This document shows positions 34,194-46,325 of a stretch of 64,000 nucleotides of DNA, one piece after another; the first letter of the stretch is position 1; every line of letters begins with the position of its first letter. A model generated the notes under the pieces. That model was not told the DNA's origin. It ran no database searches and saw only the letters and a list, made by a program, of their open reading frames with translations. The position numbers were made by a program, and so were the translations under genes. Location of the stretch: NCBI GenBank assembly GCA_025531455.1, contig JAMYHL010000085.1, positions 62,001 to 126,000 on the forward strand. The letters run 5' to 3'. The stretch is from Apiotrichum sp. Y4204. Taxonomy: Eukaryota; Basidiomycota; Tremellomycetes; Trichosporonales; Trichosporonaceae.

Positions 34194-36092
34194 CCCGTGA
34201 TTGACATTGCGGCTGATGCTTGCTTGGAGTACTCACAGCTACTGAACCCCGACAAAAACGCTAAAAAGCCCCATATCATACCCTCATACCCCCCCGGCTT
34301 TCTGGCACGACTGCATTTGATCCTGGTTACCTTAGACCCCTAGACTCGGCCCCGGCCGCCTCGGCAGCTGTGCTGCCCTATAAACTAGACGGACCCTGCT
34401 TCTTGTTTGTACACGTTTGATGAAGACTTGCAAAAACTGTTAGCTCTGAGCACCTCCGAGAGCAGACTCGTACTGCAGCGAGTAACCTTTGGGGTGATTA
34501 GTGCAAGTTAAGTCATCGATATCGCCTACTTGACATGCATGCGGTGCAGGCCGGGCTCCCCAATCGCACAGCGGTGCGGCGGCTAGTTTTGCAACGATCA
34601 TCCTCAAGGGGCAGGGGCAACTTGTAATCGGCACAGCATCGACAGGCAAGGGTCATGACATGGGGTCCAAATTCGCGTTTACATACCCTACCTCCCCTGT
34701 GGGGACACGGGGGAGCATGGACGCGAGCATGTCTGTGCTTAGAAAAGCGAGGGTTGGAGGGATGTATCCTCGCCCGTGCAGGAGCACGCGATGCAGTAGC
34801 GTTCAAAGGATGGTGGGGTCCGGAATTGTAAGAGTGCGTTTCTTGCACGGGCGGCTGTGAGAATACAGCAGCTAGCATAGCGACAGACTGACACAGGTGT
34901 GAGACATGATTCGACACGCGAGACGCGACACGCGACCAGAGATGACGACGACGACGACAATCGCGCGGCCCGCGCATGCCGCATCCTACATGGTACATCG
35001 GTCCAGATTCCTTCCCGTCAACATGCACAAATAGCCACCACCCGATCCTGTGAGCTGTAATCCTATCCTGTGCATCCTGTGATCCTGTTGTCCTGTATGA
35101 TCGTGCCCTGCCCTGCCCCGTGAGCAACAACCTAGAACCCTCCTGATCTCCTGCCCAGAGTATGCCTAGCAGGCCTAGAATGCCTAGCACATGCCCAGCA
35201 TGCAGCACAGGAAACTGCGTCGCAAAATAGCTCTCCAGGAGCGCCACATTCGGGGGGAACCACCTGCACGGGTTCCTCGTGCCTGTTGTTTCAAGGTGCA
35301 AACGCGTGTCCCAGCACGCTCTGCGGCTCGGGGGGCTGTGGGCAGTATGCCAAGCTGCCAAGCTGCTGTAGTGTACAAAAGTGGGTTCGCTGTGTGACAC
35401 ACTGCGGCGACATGACCCCCCCGGCCCCCGTGTACCCCCCCGCACAACCCCTCCGGCCCGCATCTCTAAAACCAGATCCATCTCACCTGAGATCCGGGTG
35501 ATCCTGGGTTATTCCAAGGTGCAAGACGCGTACATACGCCCATATCAACACGCCCACACCCTGGGTTCCCGAAAGGGGACAATTCCTTCCAACACACCGC
35601 TCATGCCAGGCATCACACAGCATGCCAGCTTCCCAGCGTCCCAGCGTCCCCTGTTGTGTGGAAGAGGACCACCCGGCGGGCCGTATACGGATAACATTCT
35701 AACGTATCTAACGGTATAACGGCAGGCACAACTTCCCTGGCGCTGGCGGGCGGACACTCAAACCGAACGGATCGCAGGAACGCAGGAACACAACACAGGA
35801 AATCAGGAGAAAAACTCTGCGCTCGGAGTTTCTGGCACCATAAAACCTCTCATTCTCTGATGCTGGATCACGGAGCTGCAGGCCCATAGGGCATGTATTT
35901 CGACAGAGTATATATATGGATCACCCTCTTTCGTTCTTGCTTCGCACACTCACCCATACTGGCCGCGCCAGTCCTACACTCGTTTCTTCACTTCGTCGCT
36001 CCTTCACTGTTCGTCGCTCACTTCGCTCCGTCGTTCTTTCGTCCCTTCGCGCCTTTGGCCCTTCGCCCCATCGCTCCTCACTCCTTTTCACG
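34194..36092. other. Intergenic region between two cysteine-module genes (1.9 kb)
   Basis: Contains degenerate short repeats around 35043-35100 (variants of ATCCTGTG) and 35160-35210 (variants of ATGCCTAGCA). A 322-codon minus-strand frame crosses it but has no protein-like features. The right end is the promoter of the next gene with a TATA box and a CT-rich leader. Confidence 0.5.
35909..35917 (+). promoter_or_regulatory. TATA box of the small six-cysteine protein
   Basis: TATATATAT lies about 175 bases upstream of the ATG at 36093 and is followed by a long CT-rich leader. Its position argues that the ATG at 35916, which overlaps it, is not the start. Confidence 0.5.
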
Positions 36093-36698
36093 ATGCCCTC
36101 CACTTTTCACCCGACCCGGCACCACGCCGCCGCGATTGAGCGGAGCATCCTCGACGCTGCGCCCCACGCCCCCGGCTCGCAGCCCGCTCCCGAGCGCCGC
36201 GACGCTGCCATCACTGCGGACTCTGCGGTCCGCCGCGCAAACATGCCGGACGGAGACGCACCCGTTGGAGGCGGCTCTACCCCGCCGAACCGGAGCAACG
36301 GCGACGGCGTAGCGTATCCTCCCATCGGGTGGAACGGAACAATCCCGGACGGGCAGCAGGTATGCGGGTCGAGCGACGACGACCAGATGCGCATTTGCTG
36401 TCGCGGGACGTACGGCGCGTGGGGGCGGCACGCGATGTGTCTTGTTGATTCGGGGGACGCGACGGCCAAGAGCCTGTACGACTGTATCGCCAGCAAGACG
36501 ACTATCGTTCGGGCCGGCGGCGTCGGCGTCGCGTGCAACACTGGCGGGAACAGCAGCACAGTCTTCGTCAACTCTAAAGGCGTCGTTAGGCCGGATCGCA
36601 AGAAGGATGACCTGTACTACAACAAGAGTGGCGCGGGGCGGGTTACCCTCGGCGCGGGGATCGCGCTCGTTGCCCTCGGTGTGCTTGCCGCGTTTTAA
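36093..36698 (+). CDS. Small six-cysteine module protein with hydrophobic GPI-type tail
   Basis: Single exon, 201 residues. Residues about 80-155 hold the same module as the upstream Lys/Glu-repeat protein: a Trp, then QQVCGSS, a CC pair ten residues later, a CL pair, a CI followed by xxKT, and a final Cys, six in total between residues 91 and 148, followed by a GGNSS stretch. The protein ends in a hydrophobic tail (TLGAGIALVALGVLAAF), as in GPI-anchored or tail-anchored proteins. Unlike its neighbour it has no repeat region and no visible signal peptide: the first 70 residues are hydrophilic, Pro/Ala/Arg-rich. Starting at the upstream ATG (35916) would not supply one and would overlap the TATA box. 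Either an upstream exon is missed or the protein is inserted by its tail. Function unknown; paralogy with the neighbour suggests a local duplication of the module. Confidence 0.7.
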   Translation: MPSTFHPTRHHAAAIERSILDAAPHAPGSQPAPERRDAAITADSAVRRANMPDGDAPVGGGSTPPNRSNGDGVAYPPIGWNGTIPDGQQVCGSSDDDQMRICCRGTYGAWGRHAMCLVDSGDATAKSLYDCIASKTTIVRAGGVGVACNTGGNSSTVFVNSKGVVRPDRKKDDLYYNKSGAGRVTLGAGIALVALGVLAAF

Positions 36699-38362
36699 GC
36701 CGAGACCTTTCTTTATTCTTCGTTTCCTCATCGACTCGACTCGATAATGGCACGACCGGACACTGGATGCACTGGACTCTTCGCTCAACACGACACGGAT
36801 CGATGACAAACTCGTCAACGCTTTTAAGCCTCGCCGCTCGGGCCTAAGCGGCCGCATGCTTCCCCCATCTCCCACTATATCCCCAACTCTATCCTAGACT
36901 TTACGGATCCTTCACTACAACACTTCTTAGATTGCTAGACACATCACGTGCATGTACGACATCTTCATTAGCAGCGCACAGTTGGGAGGTCGGCTCTTGG
37001 CATTGCCTCACCGAACGGACTCTTGCGATTACAATTACATTCCGCCACTGACAAGTGACGAACGCTGTGGCGATGGTGAGGCAACACAGTCTGTGCCCCT
37101 GTCCTAAACTACACCTTTCGGGTGACATCCAGCAAGTAGCGCGAAATCGAGACACAATTGAGCATTGCAATGTGACGAGTAGGAAGGTGCACGTGCCCGT
37201 TTCTTGAATGAATGGTAGTCACCAAGAGCGACAAGCTACTGTACGAGCTAACAGGTGTGAGTGGACCATTGGGTCAAGAGCTGGCTACTCTTCGGCGGTG
37301 TCACTAGAAAAGAATGGGCGTGACGTGACGCAATCCAGTCAAGGCAGTTACGAAAGCTACTACCACGACCCAACGGAAGTCAGAGCGATACACCTTCAGC
37401 AAGACATAATTCCGCCCTGGTCTACCTCGGTGACATCGAGCGGTACATGATTGATGGGCATAAGATTGGGATTGGGACTGCCCCAACGTTCCGAGATATC
37501 GCGTTCGAGTTCCATCCAGCTCTAGCTCCTCGGAACACTCGGAGCATTTTCGTTGGCCCGGCAAGTACCTCGGCGCGCCACAAGCGGAATGCGTCTTTCG
37601 GGAGAGTAGTGGGACTGCTTCTTCTGGGCGTGTCGGCCTGCCTCTGCCGCGGGGAATTGTGAACCTGCGTTGTGGTCTGCGGCATCGGAGGACTTGTGAC
37701 ATGAACGATGCTGTCCAAAGAGGAGATCCGCAGCGGCCAGTAGGGGAAGGCGAGGACACGGTCACCGCCCGACCCCGTTCCGCTTCGCCCTCAGTGCCGA
37801 AATCCCTGCAGCATGTAGTGTCGTCGTTTTATTGCCATATTGCGTCGAGGCTGGTGTGCTGTGATACATATGTGAGCTGTGATATGTGAGCTGTGAGAGT
37901 GGTGAGAGGGGAGGTCTGTGGCGTTGCGTGTGACGCGTTTCGCCCTGGCCTTCGGCACATCTCCTGGCTTCAACTCTACGCTCCAGGCTCTTGTTCTATC
38001 CTCGTCTTCGGGCGGTGCAATGTGATGCATAATGTATTGCACGATGGATGCAGTGTGGGCGTCCGGGGGCTGCACATGCGGCGCGCGGCATGTATCGAGC
38101 GTGTAGGAGAGGGAGTTTCAACTCCAACTCTGTGTGCTGCATGGGTCCGAGAAAAGAAACAGATCGGCCGAGATCTCGTCATTAATGGGATAGAGTTTGT
38201 GTTCTGGCCGACCGGGGCGTGCATAGCCCATGTCATGCATGGATTGCAGTGCTCAGCGCTCAGCGTGCAGCGTGGACGTGCGACAGCGACAGGGGGAGAG
38301 TGCAGGGGGTTGAGAAGATGTAAGAAGAAGAAGTACGTACGTGCATTGCATGGGGTCGGGGG

Positions 38363-38390
<28 letters not shown>
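38363..38390. repeat. (GA)14 microsatellite
   Basis: Fourteen perfect GA units, about 430 bases upstream of the start of the following surface protein gene. Confidence 0.95.
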
Positions 38391-38393
<3 letters not shown>

Positions 38394-38567
38394 TCGGATA
38401 GCCGGATTACAGGGACGCGAAGGAGAGAGAGGGACCATCCGACGCCACCCACATGATGGCTGGCCACAGGACAAAAGTCCATGGCATGGGATCTCTGGAC
38501 TGGATGACTGTGGTACTATGGGATCTTTTGGGTCACGTTCCACCATCTCCCCTTCTGTCCAGATTAC

Positions 38568-38574
38568 TTTATAA
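38568..38574 (+). promoter_or_regulatory. TATA-like element of the Ser/Thr/Pro-rich GPI-type protein
   Basis: TTTATAA lies about 250 bases before the ATG at 38823 and is followed by a CT-rich leader. This spacing resembles that of the TATA box of the Lys/Glu-repeat protein. Confidence 0.35.
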
Positions 38575-38822
38575 TGTCATCCACTGCATGAACATTACCT
38601 TTCCTCGTCTCGTCTCGTCTTTGTCATTCTCATCTTTCGTGTTTCGTTCGACACATCGTCCGCATCTCATCCGTAGGTCCGCCTTCTATCGACACCCGAC
38701 ACTATCGACACCGCCGCTGGTCTCTGCCTGCTCGCCCCTGCTCTTTACAGCTGCCCCTGGCTTTCCCCGCGCAGGTCATCTCTTCATCCTATCACCCACC
38801 AGCCGCATCTCGACATCCCATA

Positions 38823-40410
38823 ATGCTCGTCTCCACCGCCGCCGCCGCGCTTGCTCTCGCTGGGTCCGTCGCCGCCGCCCCGCCCATCTTGAACCTTGCC
38901 GGCTCATATGGTGAGTGCCTGCCTCCGTCCTGATCGCGAGCGCCACTCGAGCTGCGGCTCCATGACATTGGCATAGGATTTGCGCAGACCAGGATTCACA
39001 GCGGCCCCAGAACACACGCTGATCCCCCAGAGTCCAACATTAAGGTATCCGTCGAGAATGTTGCTCAGTGCAAGGACGCGACCATTACGTGGACCGGTAC
39101 CGAGGTGAGTGCCATGTTCCGTGCGATTGTGGTGCTCCGACACATGGGCAAGCTCGTACCCCACTACTACCGGCCTTCTTCCAGCTCCTTTCTCAACCCT
39201 CTCTGCTTCTCTATTCCCGTCACTTTCTCTTCCAAAGGCGCGTTCATTGTCGAATGGCAGCTACTCATCGCTCATCGACTACCAGCCCCCCGCTCGTCCA
39301 GTGGGGGGTCGAACCCTTGGCGTGTTGCGAGAACCCTGACATCGCGCCACATCCCTTAATTGTCTATGTCGCGCGGCTTTCCGCAGCTCGTCACTTTCCA
39401 TTCATTCAGTGCACCCATGGACATGCACTAACATCATCCAGGGCGATGCCACGCTGCTGATTGGTACGGGCGGCATGTACATTGGCCCGATCAAAGAGAT
39501 CCAGACGTTTGGCCCCACCTCGGCCGGCAAGCAGACCTGGAAGGTGAACCGCGCCGCGGGCTCGGACCACCTCATCTTCCAGGTTACCGACTCGAAGGGC
39601 AAGATTGGATACACGCAGGACATTTCGATTCAGTCCTCGGACGACAGCTCGTGTCTTGACGGCGGCGGCAAGGGTTCCCAAGTAAGCGGCCCTGCACCCA
39701 CCTCGACCGGAGCCACTAGCACTAGTGCTGCCGCTGAGCCAAGTGTCCAGCCTACGAGCAGTGCTGAAACGGAAACTGATCACTCCTCTCAGACTCCCTC
39801 TCAGGCCCCCACTAGCGAGAACAAGCCCGAGGCGCCCAAGACTGAAGAGCATAAGAACGACCAGCAGAGCCAGGCGCAGACTTCGCCTGCCGGCCAGCAG
39901 CCTTCCACCGAGCAGCAGCAGCAGCCGACTAGCGAGGAGCACAAGGATGCGCACCCCACCTCGTCCGACAAGCCTGCCGAAGCCGCCCCCGCCCCGAGCG
40001 ACAAAGCTACCCCGGCGCCGGCCCCGGCCCCCGCTCCCGCCAACAACCAGGACAGCACGACGAATAACAACGGCAACAGCCAGGCCGTCGCCCAGCCGCC
40101 CGCCAACGCGTCCGCCAAGCCGACCGAGGGCCCCGCCGGCGGTGCTGCTTCCCCGTCTGGGACGAATAAGGACGCCGCCGCCCCTAACCTCGCGACCAAG
40201 AGTGGCGACGTCGTCGTCACTTTCTCCGAGGCCGGCAAGGCTGTCACCAAGACCTTTACCGGCCCCACCGCGTCGGCGGCTGCGGCTTCGGCCGTGGCTA
40301 GCGCCGCCAAGGCCAACACCAGCAACAGCTCGGGTAACGGCGCAGGCGCCGTCCGTCCCGCTTCGGTTGTTGTTGCGTTGGCTGCGCTCGTTGCTGCCGC
40401 CGTCTTCTAG
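38823..40410 (+). CDS. GPI-type cell surface protein with N-terminal beta-sandwich-like domain
   Basis: Three exons (38823-38910, 39031-39104, 39442-40410) encode 376 residues. A clear signal peptide (residues 1-19, ending SVAAA) is followed by about 100 residues with alternating hydrophobic pattern (VSVENVAQCKDATITWTG, then DATLLIGTGG and LIFQVTDSKGKIGYTQDI). This is like the Ig-like N-terminal domains of Ser/Thr-rich basidiomycete wall proteins; two Cys (in AQCKD and SSCLD) may form one disulfide. Residues about 135-320 are Ser, Thr, Pro, Gln and Ala-rich, a probable glycosylated stalk. A second small folded patch (VVVTFSEAGKAVTKTFTG) precedes the GPI-type tail, which ends in ASVVVALAALVAAAVF. 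Such proteins are usually attached to membrane or wall glucan. The specific role is unknown. Intron 2 is unusually long (337 bases). Confidence 0.85.
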
Positions 40411-40692
40411 GCGAGATAGTGTCGGCCCGCTGTGCGGGTGTCGCGTAGACCCTGGACAATTATGTAGATAGTTAGTTTAGTGTATGCAGACTGTATGCCA
40501 GAGATTCTGTGCGAGGGTTTTTCAAGGCTGCTTTCGAGAGCTTGCCATGTCAATTGAAGGTGCTATCCATACAATACTACACACTGATCCTACAACACCC
40601 GGAGGACGGGCGGACACCACATGCGTGGCCAGCTCCTTATATACTATAATCATGTTCCCTGCTCCCAATCTCCAACCTCCAACCTCCATCTA

Positions 40693-43600
40693 TCACTTGA
40701 TCTCCGGCAGCTCGCCGACGACGCCAATACCCGCGAAGTGTTCGGTCGGGCCGACGCTCGGGTCCTCCTCAGGTAAGGAGGGCAGCACGGGTGTGACGTT
40801 GGCAGAGTCCTCGGTTTGCCCCGACCCCGTCCGGCTCTTGACCGTCACTGTTGTGCCGCGCCCGCTGCCGCTGTGGCTCTTTACGCGACCGAGAGAAGCC
40901 TTCTCGTCGTGGAACTCGTGCATGTCCGCCGGATCGCGGTCGGGGTTCCGGTCGTAGTCGCGCAACGACCGAGCGCGCTGCAGGGCCGGCTTCTCCTCGT
41001 GCCTCGACTTCACGCTCGCGGCCGATATTGAGGTGCGGCCTGCCGAAGGGCGGAAGGGGCCACGCGACCACTTTGGGTCCACGAAGCGGCGGAGCGTCGG
41101 CGATGCAGCCAGCACGATCGGGTACAGCGCCTGAATGAAGCACATGACGACAACGAGAATCCATGCAGTACGGATGTCGCCCGTGCGCGTGTAGATTGCC
41201 CACGTGGACGACTGCCACACGACGGCGAGGCCGATGCTCGCTGTCAGCGCTATTGAGGCGCGCTTCGTCCACCGGCCTTGACCCCGGAGCGCGGTCGCGA
41301 ACAGAGTCGGAAAGACAGGGCCCTCGAAGAACAGCGCGAGGAGGACGCACACGTATGCGCCGTTTCCCTTCGGCAACACGACGGTCAACAGCGTTGTGAT
41401 AAAGGTGGCGGTGCAGCAGATGTTCAGGATGAACCGCGGCGTAAAGCCGATGTAACACATCCCCGCTGCGATAAATCGTGATGCGGCAAACAGGCCGTGC
41501 GCGATGGTGAGGTCCCAAAATGGCCTGCGGCTAGCCGACGCCTCGGTGATCTTGATGAACGGCGCCCAAAAGTATGAGAGAGACTCCTGAGCACCGACGT
41601 AAAACATCATGGAAACCGTGCCCGCAATGATGATAAACCAGCGTGCGGAGATGTGTCGATTGTACGCCCGGGAACCGAGGTTGAGGCCTGCACGCTCTAA
41701 CCGCCCGACCGTCTCTGCCTCGAGCTCGTCGTCGGTCGCTTCCGAGAGCGGCACGTAGAAGAAGACGAACGCGAGGAAGAGTACAAAGAGTGCGACGGCG
41801 AGGTAGCACCACTGTACGTCAAAGAGCGACACGCGTCCGCGCACGCCGACCGTGCGGAAGAAAACCTTTTCGGCGAGGATCGGTGAGACGATGCTTGCAA
41901 TCGCTTGGATACCCTGCGAAAAGTTTAACCGCGCCTCGGAGAGCTCGCCGGGGCCAGCGAGAGCAATGAACGGATTCGCCGCGACTTCGAGAATGGAGAG
42001 CCCCATGGCGATGAGCAGGTTGCAGAACACGAATCCGGCAAAGGACGCGAGGACAGAGGACGGCCAGAAGCACATCGTCCCGCAGCCATAAATGACCAAA
42101 CCTGTCATGAACGTCGCCTTGAATCCGTGCTTTGTAAGCGTGTACGCCCCAATGGTCGACGGTCCGATGATGTATCCCAGCCAGTACGAGTTTTGCAGGG
42201 CCAATTGCCGTGCAGAGGTCGAGTGGGGTATAACAGTCATTATCTGGTTGTTGAGGTTACCAAGCAGACCGTAGCTGAATCCCCACAGGAAGAAGAGGAT
42301 GTTGACTACGCGTTAGCGGTGTTCCCAGGGACCACTCGTTACATACCAAACATCACAGGCCACCACGCCTCGCGCGGTGTTAGCTCGGTGAGGGGTTTCC
42401 GACGCCCGAGATCGAAGAAGTCGAAGAAGTTCTGGGTCGGCTGCTGGGTCTGGTCGATGTGATGTGGCCCTTCGTTGGTCACCCACCGCATCGGTGCGGT
42501 GAGCATGGACCATCGCCGCATGCTGATGCGTGTTGGTGCGGAGACGAGGGGTGCGCCCATCGTATCCGAGGATGCGGGTGATTCGTCGTTGCCGTTGCCA
42601 TTGTCGGCGCCAGGGGACCGCGACTTTGACAGCCCAAGACCGAAGTGTCCAACGCCTAATCGTGGTGATGAGGGGCCGTCGCCGCCAAACCCCGAAGCAC
42701 GATTGAGCTGTCCTGGCTCTGCCGGACCAGCGGCGAAGAATTCGGCGAGATCCATACAGTCTTCCTCATTCGTGTCCGGATCGCATTGGAGTATTGCGTG
42801 AATCGGCATCTGCTGCAGAGATTTGTGCGACAGCACACTCATTTCTGGCCCCTGGCTTGGTGCCTTGCGGTGATTGTTGGGGCTATTGTTATTATTGTTG
42901 TTGTTGTTGTTGTTATTGCAGTTTCCGTTTTGCTGTCCACCCGACACGTTGCCCGAGCCGCTGTTACGGTTTCTGCTACGCAGGATTCGCGAGCCCGTCT
43001 GGCTGAAAAATGTCGAAGGCCACAGCTTCTGGAGGAATGGCTTGAGGACGAGAGCACAGCAACATGCAATGCGGACCGAGCACTCGATCGCAGCCCACAT
43101 TACACCCCAGCTCGTGGACCAGTAGTAATTGGGCGGGCGATCAGACGCCGAGACATGGTCGCCTCCTGCGATGAGCTGCGCCTTTAGCGCAGTCTGGAGA
43201 TATGCGATGCGAACTGAGGTCAGTGAAAGTCTTGAGGCGCTCTAGCGCGTATACCCACCGACATCGACGACGGCAACGAAAATGCCGCACAGAAACGCCA
43301 GCACGAGGCCGATCTTGGCCGTGCGCTCTATGCGGAGCCCGGTAATGATGGGTAGGGGAAGGTAGAGGATCGCGAGGTCCGAGAGGATGTTTATCGGTGA
43401 TGACGAGAGGAAGAGCGTGACCGAGTCAAAGCACTGGCCGCGACCATCCCAGGTCCATGCTGCCGCGAGTGGTCGGCATTGCTGCACAGTAAGCAATTCA
43501 CTCAGGTTCCGTGACGCACAAAGATGTTCATGAGAATGAGCACCACCCCAGAAATGTCGACGATGACGAGCACGACGTAGCTGGCATATCGCAGAAAGGT

Positions 43601-44398
43601 ATGTGCGCGGGCCATGCGGATATAGAGAAGCAAAGCGGCAGACTTGGCCGTCATTGCGCTGAGGTGGTAGAAGATGGGGAACACATAGACACTTTTCTTC
43701 AGTGGGCTCCACCATTCCGGGTGTTGTCGGAGGACTAGAGTGTGAGTTCTGAGGCACAGACATTCAGCAGAGATGAGTGAGCTCACCAGTATCTGGCTGT
43801 CCGAGGCCATGCGCCGCGCCAATGATGACAGTGACAGAGAGCGCGACGGTGAAAAGCTGTGCGTGTGAGTAAGACAGCTCTTAGAAAAGGAGTGGCCGAC
43901 GGGCAATCTTGGCCGAACGCCGAACACATCGTGTCAAATCGCTCTCAAAGCTGGTGACTGCTGATAATGACCATGTTCATCTTGACATGGAGAGATAACA
44001 CGCCACTGCCGGTCCCGTTGTTGCAGACTACGGGTTGCGGGCTGCTATCTGCTCCGGAGATAACCCATGAATGAATGAACAACCTGAGGTGGGCGGCGTG
44101 GTGACGTCGGCGGCGGCGGAGAGGCCTTGGCCCCCGCGGACCCCCATTAACGGCGCCCCCACAAGTCGCGGCCCATGGCCCAAAAAAGAAGTCTGGCACT
44201 CACCCAGGCTAGTATAATCACGCCGTCGTCGACGTCGGCACGTTTCCGAATGCCAAACTTGGACACGGATCGCATGACGATGAACACTGTGGCAATTGCG
44301 AGAAAGACCGCCGAGGTTACAAGGACGCGCGGGGATCGGTTCCTGTAATGCGGCGTGTCGGCCCCGCTGGCCCCGCTGGTCCCGTCCGGCGTGTCCAT
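40693..44398 (-). CDS. Fusion of fungal rhodopsin-like 7TM domain and fucose-permease-like MFS transporter
   Basis: Six exons (44204-44398, 43787-43856, 43520-43734, 43481-43259, 42347-43213, 40693-42305) give 1060 residues without a frame break. Residues about 23-300 form a seven-segment domain of the fungal PTH11/SAT4 rhodopsin-like type: a W after the second segment, CRPLAAAWTW with a second Cys soon after, DLAILYLPLPII, and WGVMWAAIECSVRIACCCALVLKP at the end. Residues about 300-515 are a hydrophilic linker with eleven Asn in a row and Ser/Gly/Pro-rich parts. From about 515 a complete FHS-type MFS transporter follows (RRKPLTELTPREAWWPV, LFFLWGFSYGLLGNLN, EVAANPFIALAGP, LNFSQGIQAIAS), ending in a Ser/Arg-rich cytosolic tail of about 130 residues. 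Exon 5 encodes the end of the 7TM domain, the linker and the start of the transporter in one open frame. The 7TM part might sense and the MFS part carry a sugar; this is inference. An in-frame upstream ATG (44479) is possible. Confidence 0.8.
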
Positions 44399-45439
44399 GG
44401 CGGCCGGCGGAATGGGCGAGGAGAGGCCAGGAGGGCGGGGAACAGGCGGGTGGTGAGAGCGCGGCCCGGACGCGAACAAGCGGTGGTTCGATCGATAGAC
44501 GCGTGGGGTTGTAGGTGGTAATGTATGAGGGAGATTAAAATGGTCGGCAGGGCAATCGGCGACGGCCTGGCGGCGAGTGGAACGAGGCGGAGACGATGGG
44601 CCAAGACGAATATGTCACAGGAGGAGAGCTGCACGCAACGAAACGGTGTATTTACAGGTAGGCCGGGCGGGGGAGAGGCTGGTGGTTCGGCGTTCGCGAA
44701 GTGTCGGCTAGATCATATCGGCCGTCGCGGGTGTGGTGGGGTGGGGAGGGAAGGGGAGCGATACGGTGATAGCGAGCGCGCGCGAGGTGATCGACAAGGC
44801 GAGGTGTGGAGAGGTGTCAAGAAGGCAGCGAATGTGGATGAGTAATGAGGTTGAAGAGTGCAAGATTGTGTGGTGTGTAATGGTGCGAGGATGCGAGACA
44901 AAGAGTTGTCGTGCATGGAACCCAAAGAACGATTGCAGATTGCAATGCCCGATCGCGGTTGTTCCGAACGTGAAGGGGTTCGTTGCTGCTAGTCTGTCAA
45001 AGCAAGAGGCGAGATGACACGGTTTACGGGTGTTGCCTTTGCTTTGTGGGTACTTCTCTGTTCTGTTTTCTCCCGACGCCAAAAGGCCGGGGCCGCGCAC
45101 AGGGGAAGTGGAGGATATGCACAGGATACGTAGGGTTGCGGCAGGGTATGCAGGGTGTGTAGGGTGTGTTGCGCAATGTCGAAACGTTATTGGGGACGAG
45201 AGACAGATTGGGGACCAGAGGAGAGAGCCGAGCGAAGGCGAGCTCTTGGCGGGCAGTGCTGGATCCAACGAGCGAGGTAAAAAAGGCCGCAAAGGCACAG
45301 GATCTCTGCGCCAAAGTATGACTGCAGGGGAGGGCGGACTGTGTGGATATCGCCGACTGATCGCAGGTGATGCCGGCACGCGATGAGGATGATGATGGAG
45401 GGAGCAAAAGAGAGCGGTTACTGGGAGCTCAAACGTGAG

Positions 45440-45457
45440 CCACTATATAAAAAGTGG
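45440..45457. promoter_or_regulatory. TATA element inside an 18-base inverted repeat
   Basis: The sequence CCACTATATAAAAAGTGG has five-base inverted arms around a TATA core. It lies about 1.04 kb upstream of the fusion gene's ATG. Whether it serves that gene, a plus-strand transcript or neither is not clear. Confidence 0.3.
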
Positions 45458-46309
45458 AAGAGTGACGATAGGAAGAGTGCCAAGCCATACAAATGAGAGG
45501 TTGCACGATCGTGCACGAGGTTACAGTCGCCAAGTTCCGCGTTTATACGGCGGTGGGGGGTAGATGAGATCGATGGGCTATACAGGTCTCAGAATGGTAA
45601 CAACAGAGTAGCGCCATCTGTTCCACCACCAAGATTCAAGACGGCATACGAGGACGGCGCGCCAAGCTGCAGTGGAATGCGCCACCACTGTAGTACTAGC
45701 TTGCTGTCCACGCAGGTGGTGAGGGGATCATTCAAATAGCAGCACTGGATTAGTATCATACATCTGCTGTCACACCAGAAACTATAACAAAACTAACAGT
45801 GGGCTAGTGAGCCAGAGTGACAACCCACCGCCCAGTAGATTGAAATGCCTCGGCTGTGAGTATTCGAACACTGGATCACAGAGGTTGTGGGTCAAGCTCA
45901 CAGCCGAACCAATCTCCGCGAGCACTTGATTGCATCATAAGCGCCTGCAGCTAGCACAACTCCTCACCCTCAAATCACGATGTGCCGCACCGCGGCAGGG
46001 CAGGTCACGAGATGCCGGGTGGCCCATAAGGCCACATGAGTGGCCTGGGGTAGACATCTCAGTCAGCGGATCAGCGGGGCTCTGATGGTGAGCCCAGATC
46101 ACGATCACTTCTCAGATCCTTGGCTTTGCATGCGAAAGAATAGGCTCGGCAACAAGACAAATAGGAACGACTACCACAAGGCTCCGGGACCATGAACCAG
46201 GGCTGCCACCCCACAGTGCTTTGCTGTACGTTATGCGGGGGCCTGTTGTACGTGATCCCACTTTGCCACTTGTTACCTCCGCCCTCCCGGTAACAGGCCC
46301 GTGGGGGAA

Positions 46310-46325
46310 GGGGGGGGGGGGGGGG
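46310..46325. repeat. Homopolymer tract of 16 G
   Basis: G-run preceded by another G-rich block (gtgggggaa) in intergenic DNA. Confidence 0.9.

Larger units (their letters stand above)
36699..38822. other. Gene-free region (2.1 kb)
   Basis: No coding region could be supported. A (GA)14 microsatellite lies at 38363-38390. The right 250 bases are the promoter and leader of the next surface protein. Confidence 0.5.

Noticed and set aside
34513..35481. 322-codon minus-strand frame between the cysteine-module genes
   Set aside because: Composition is Arg/His/Cys/Ser-rich without hydrophobic patterning; it runs through short DNA repeats and has no recognisable motif.
44713..45379. 223-codon minus-strand frame upstream of the rhodopsin-MFS gene
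   Set aside because: Low-complexity Ser/Pro/His/Thr sequence typical of CT-rich leaders; no domain. It might be part of a long 5' leader.
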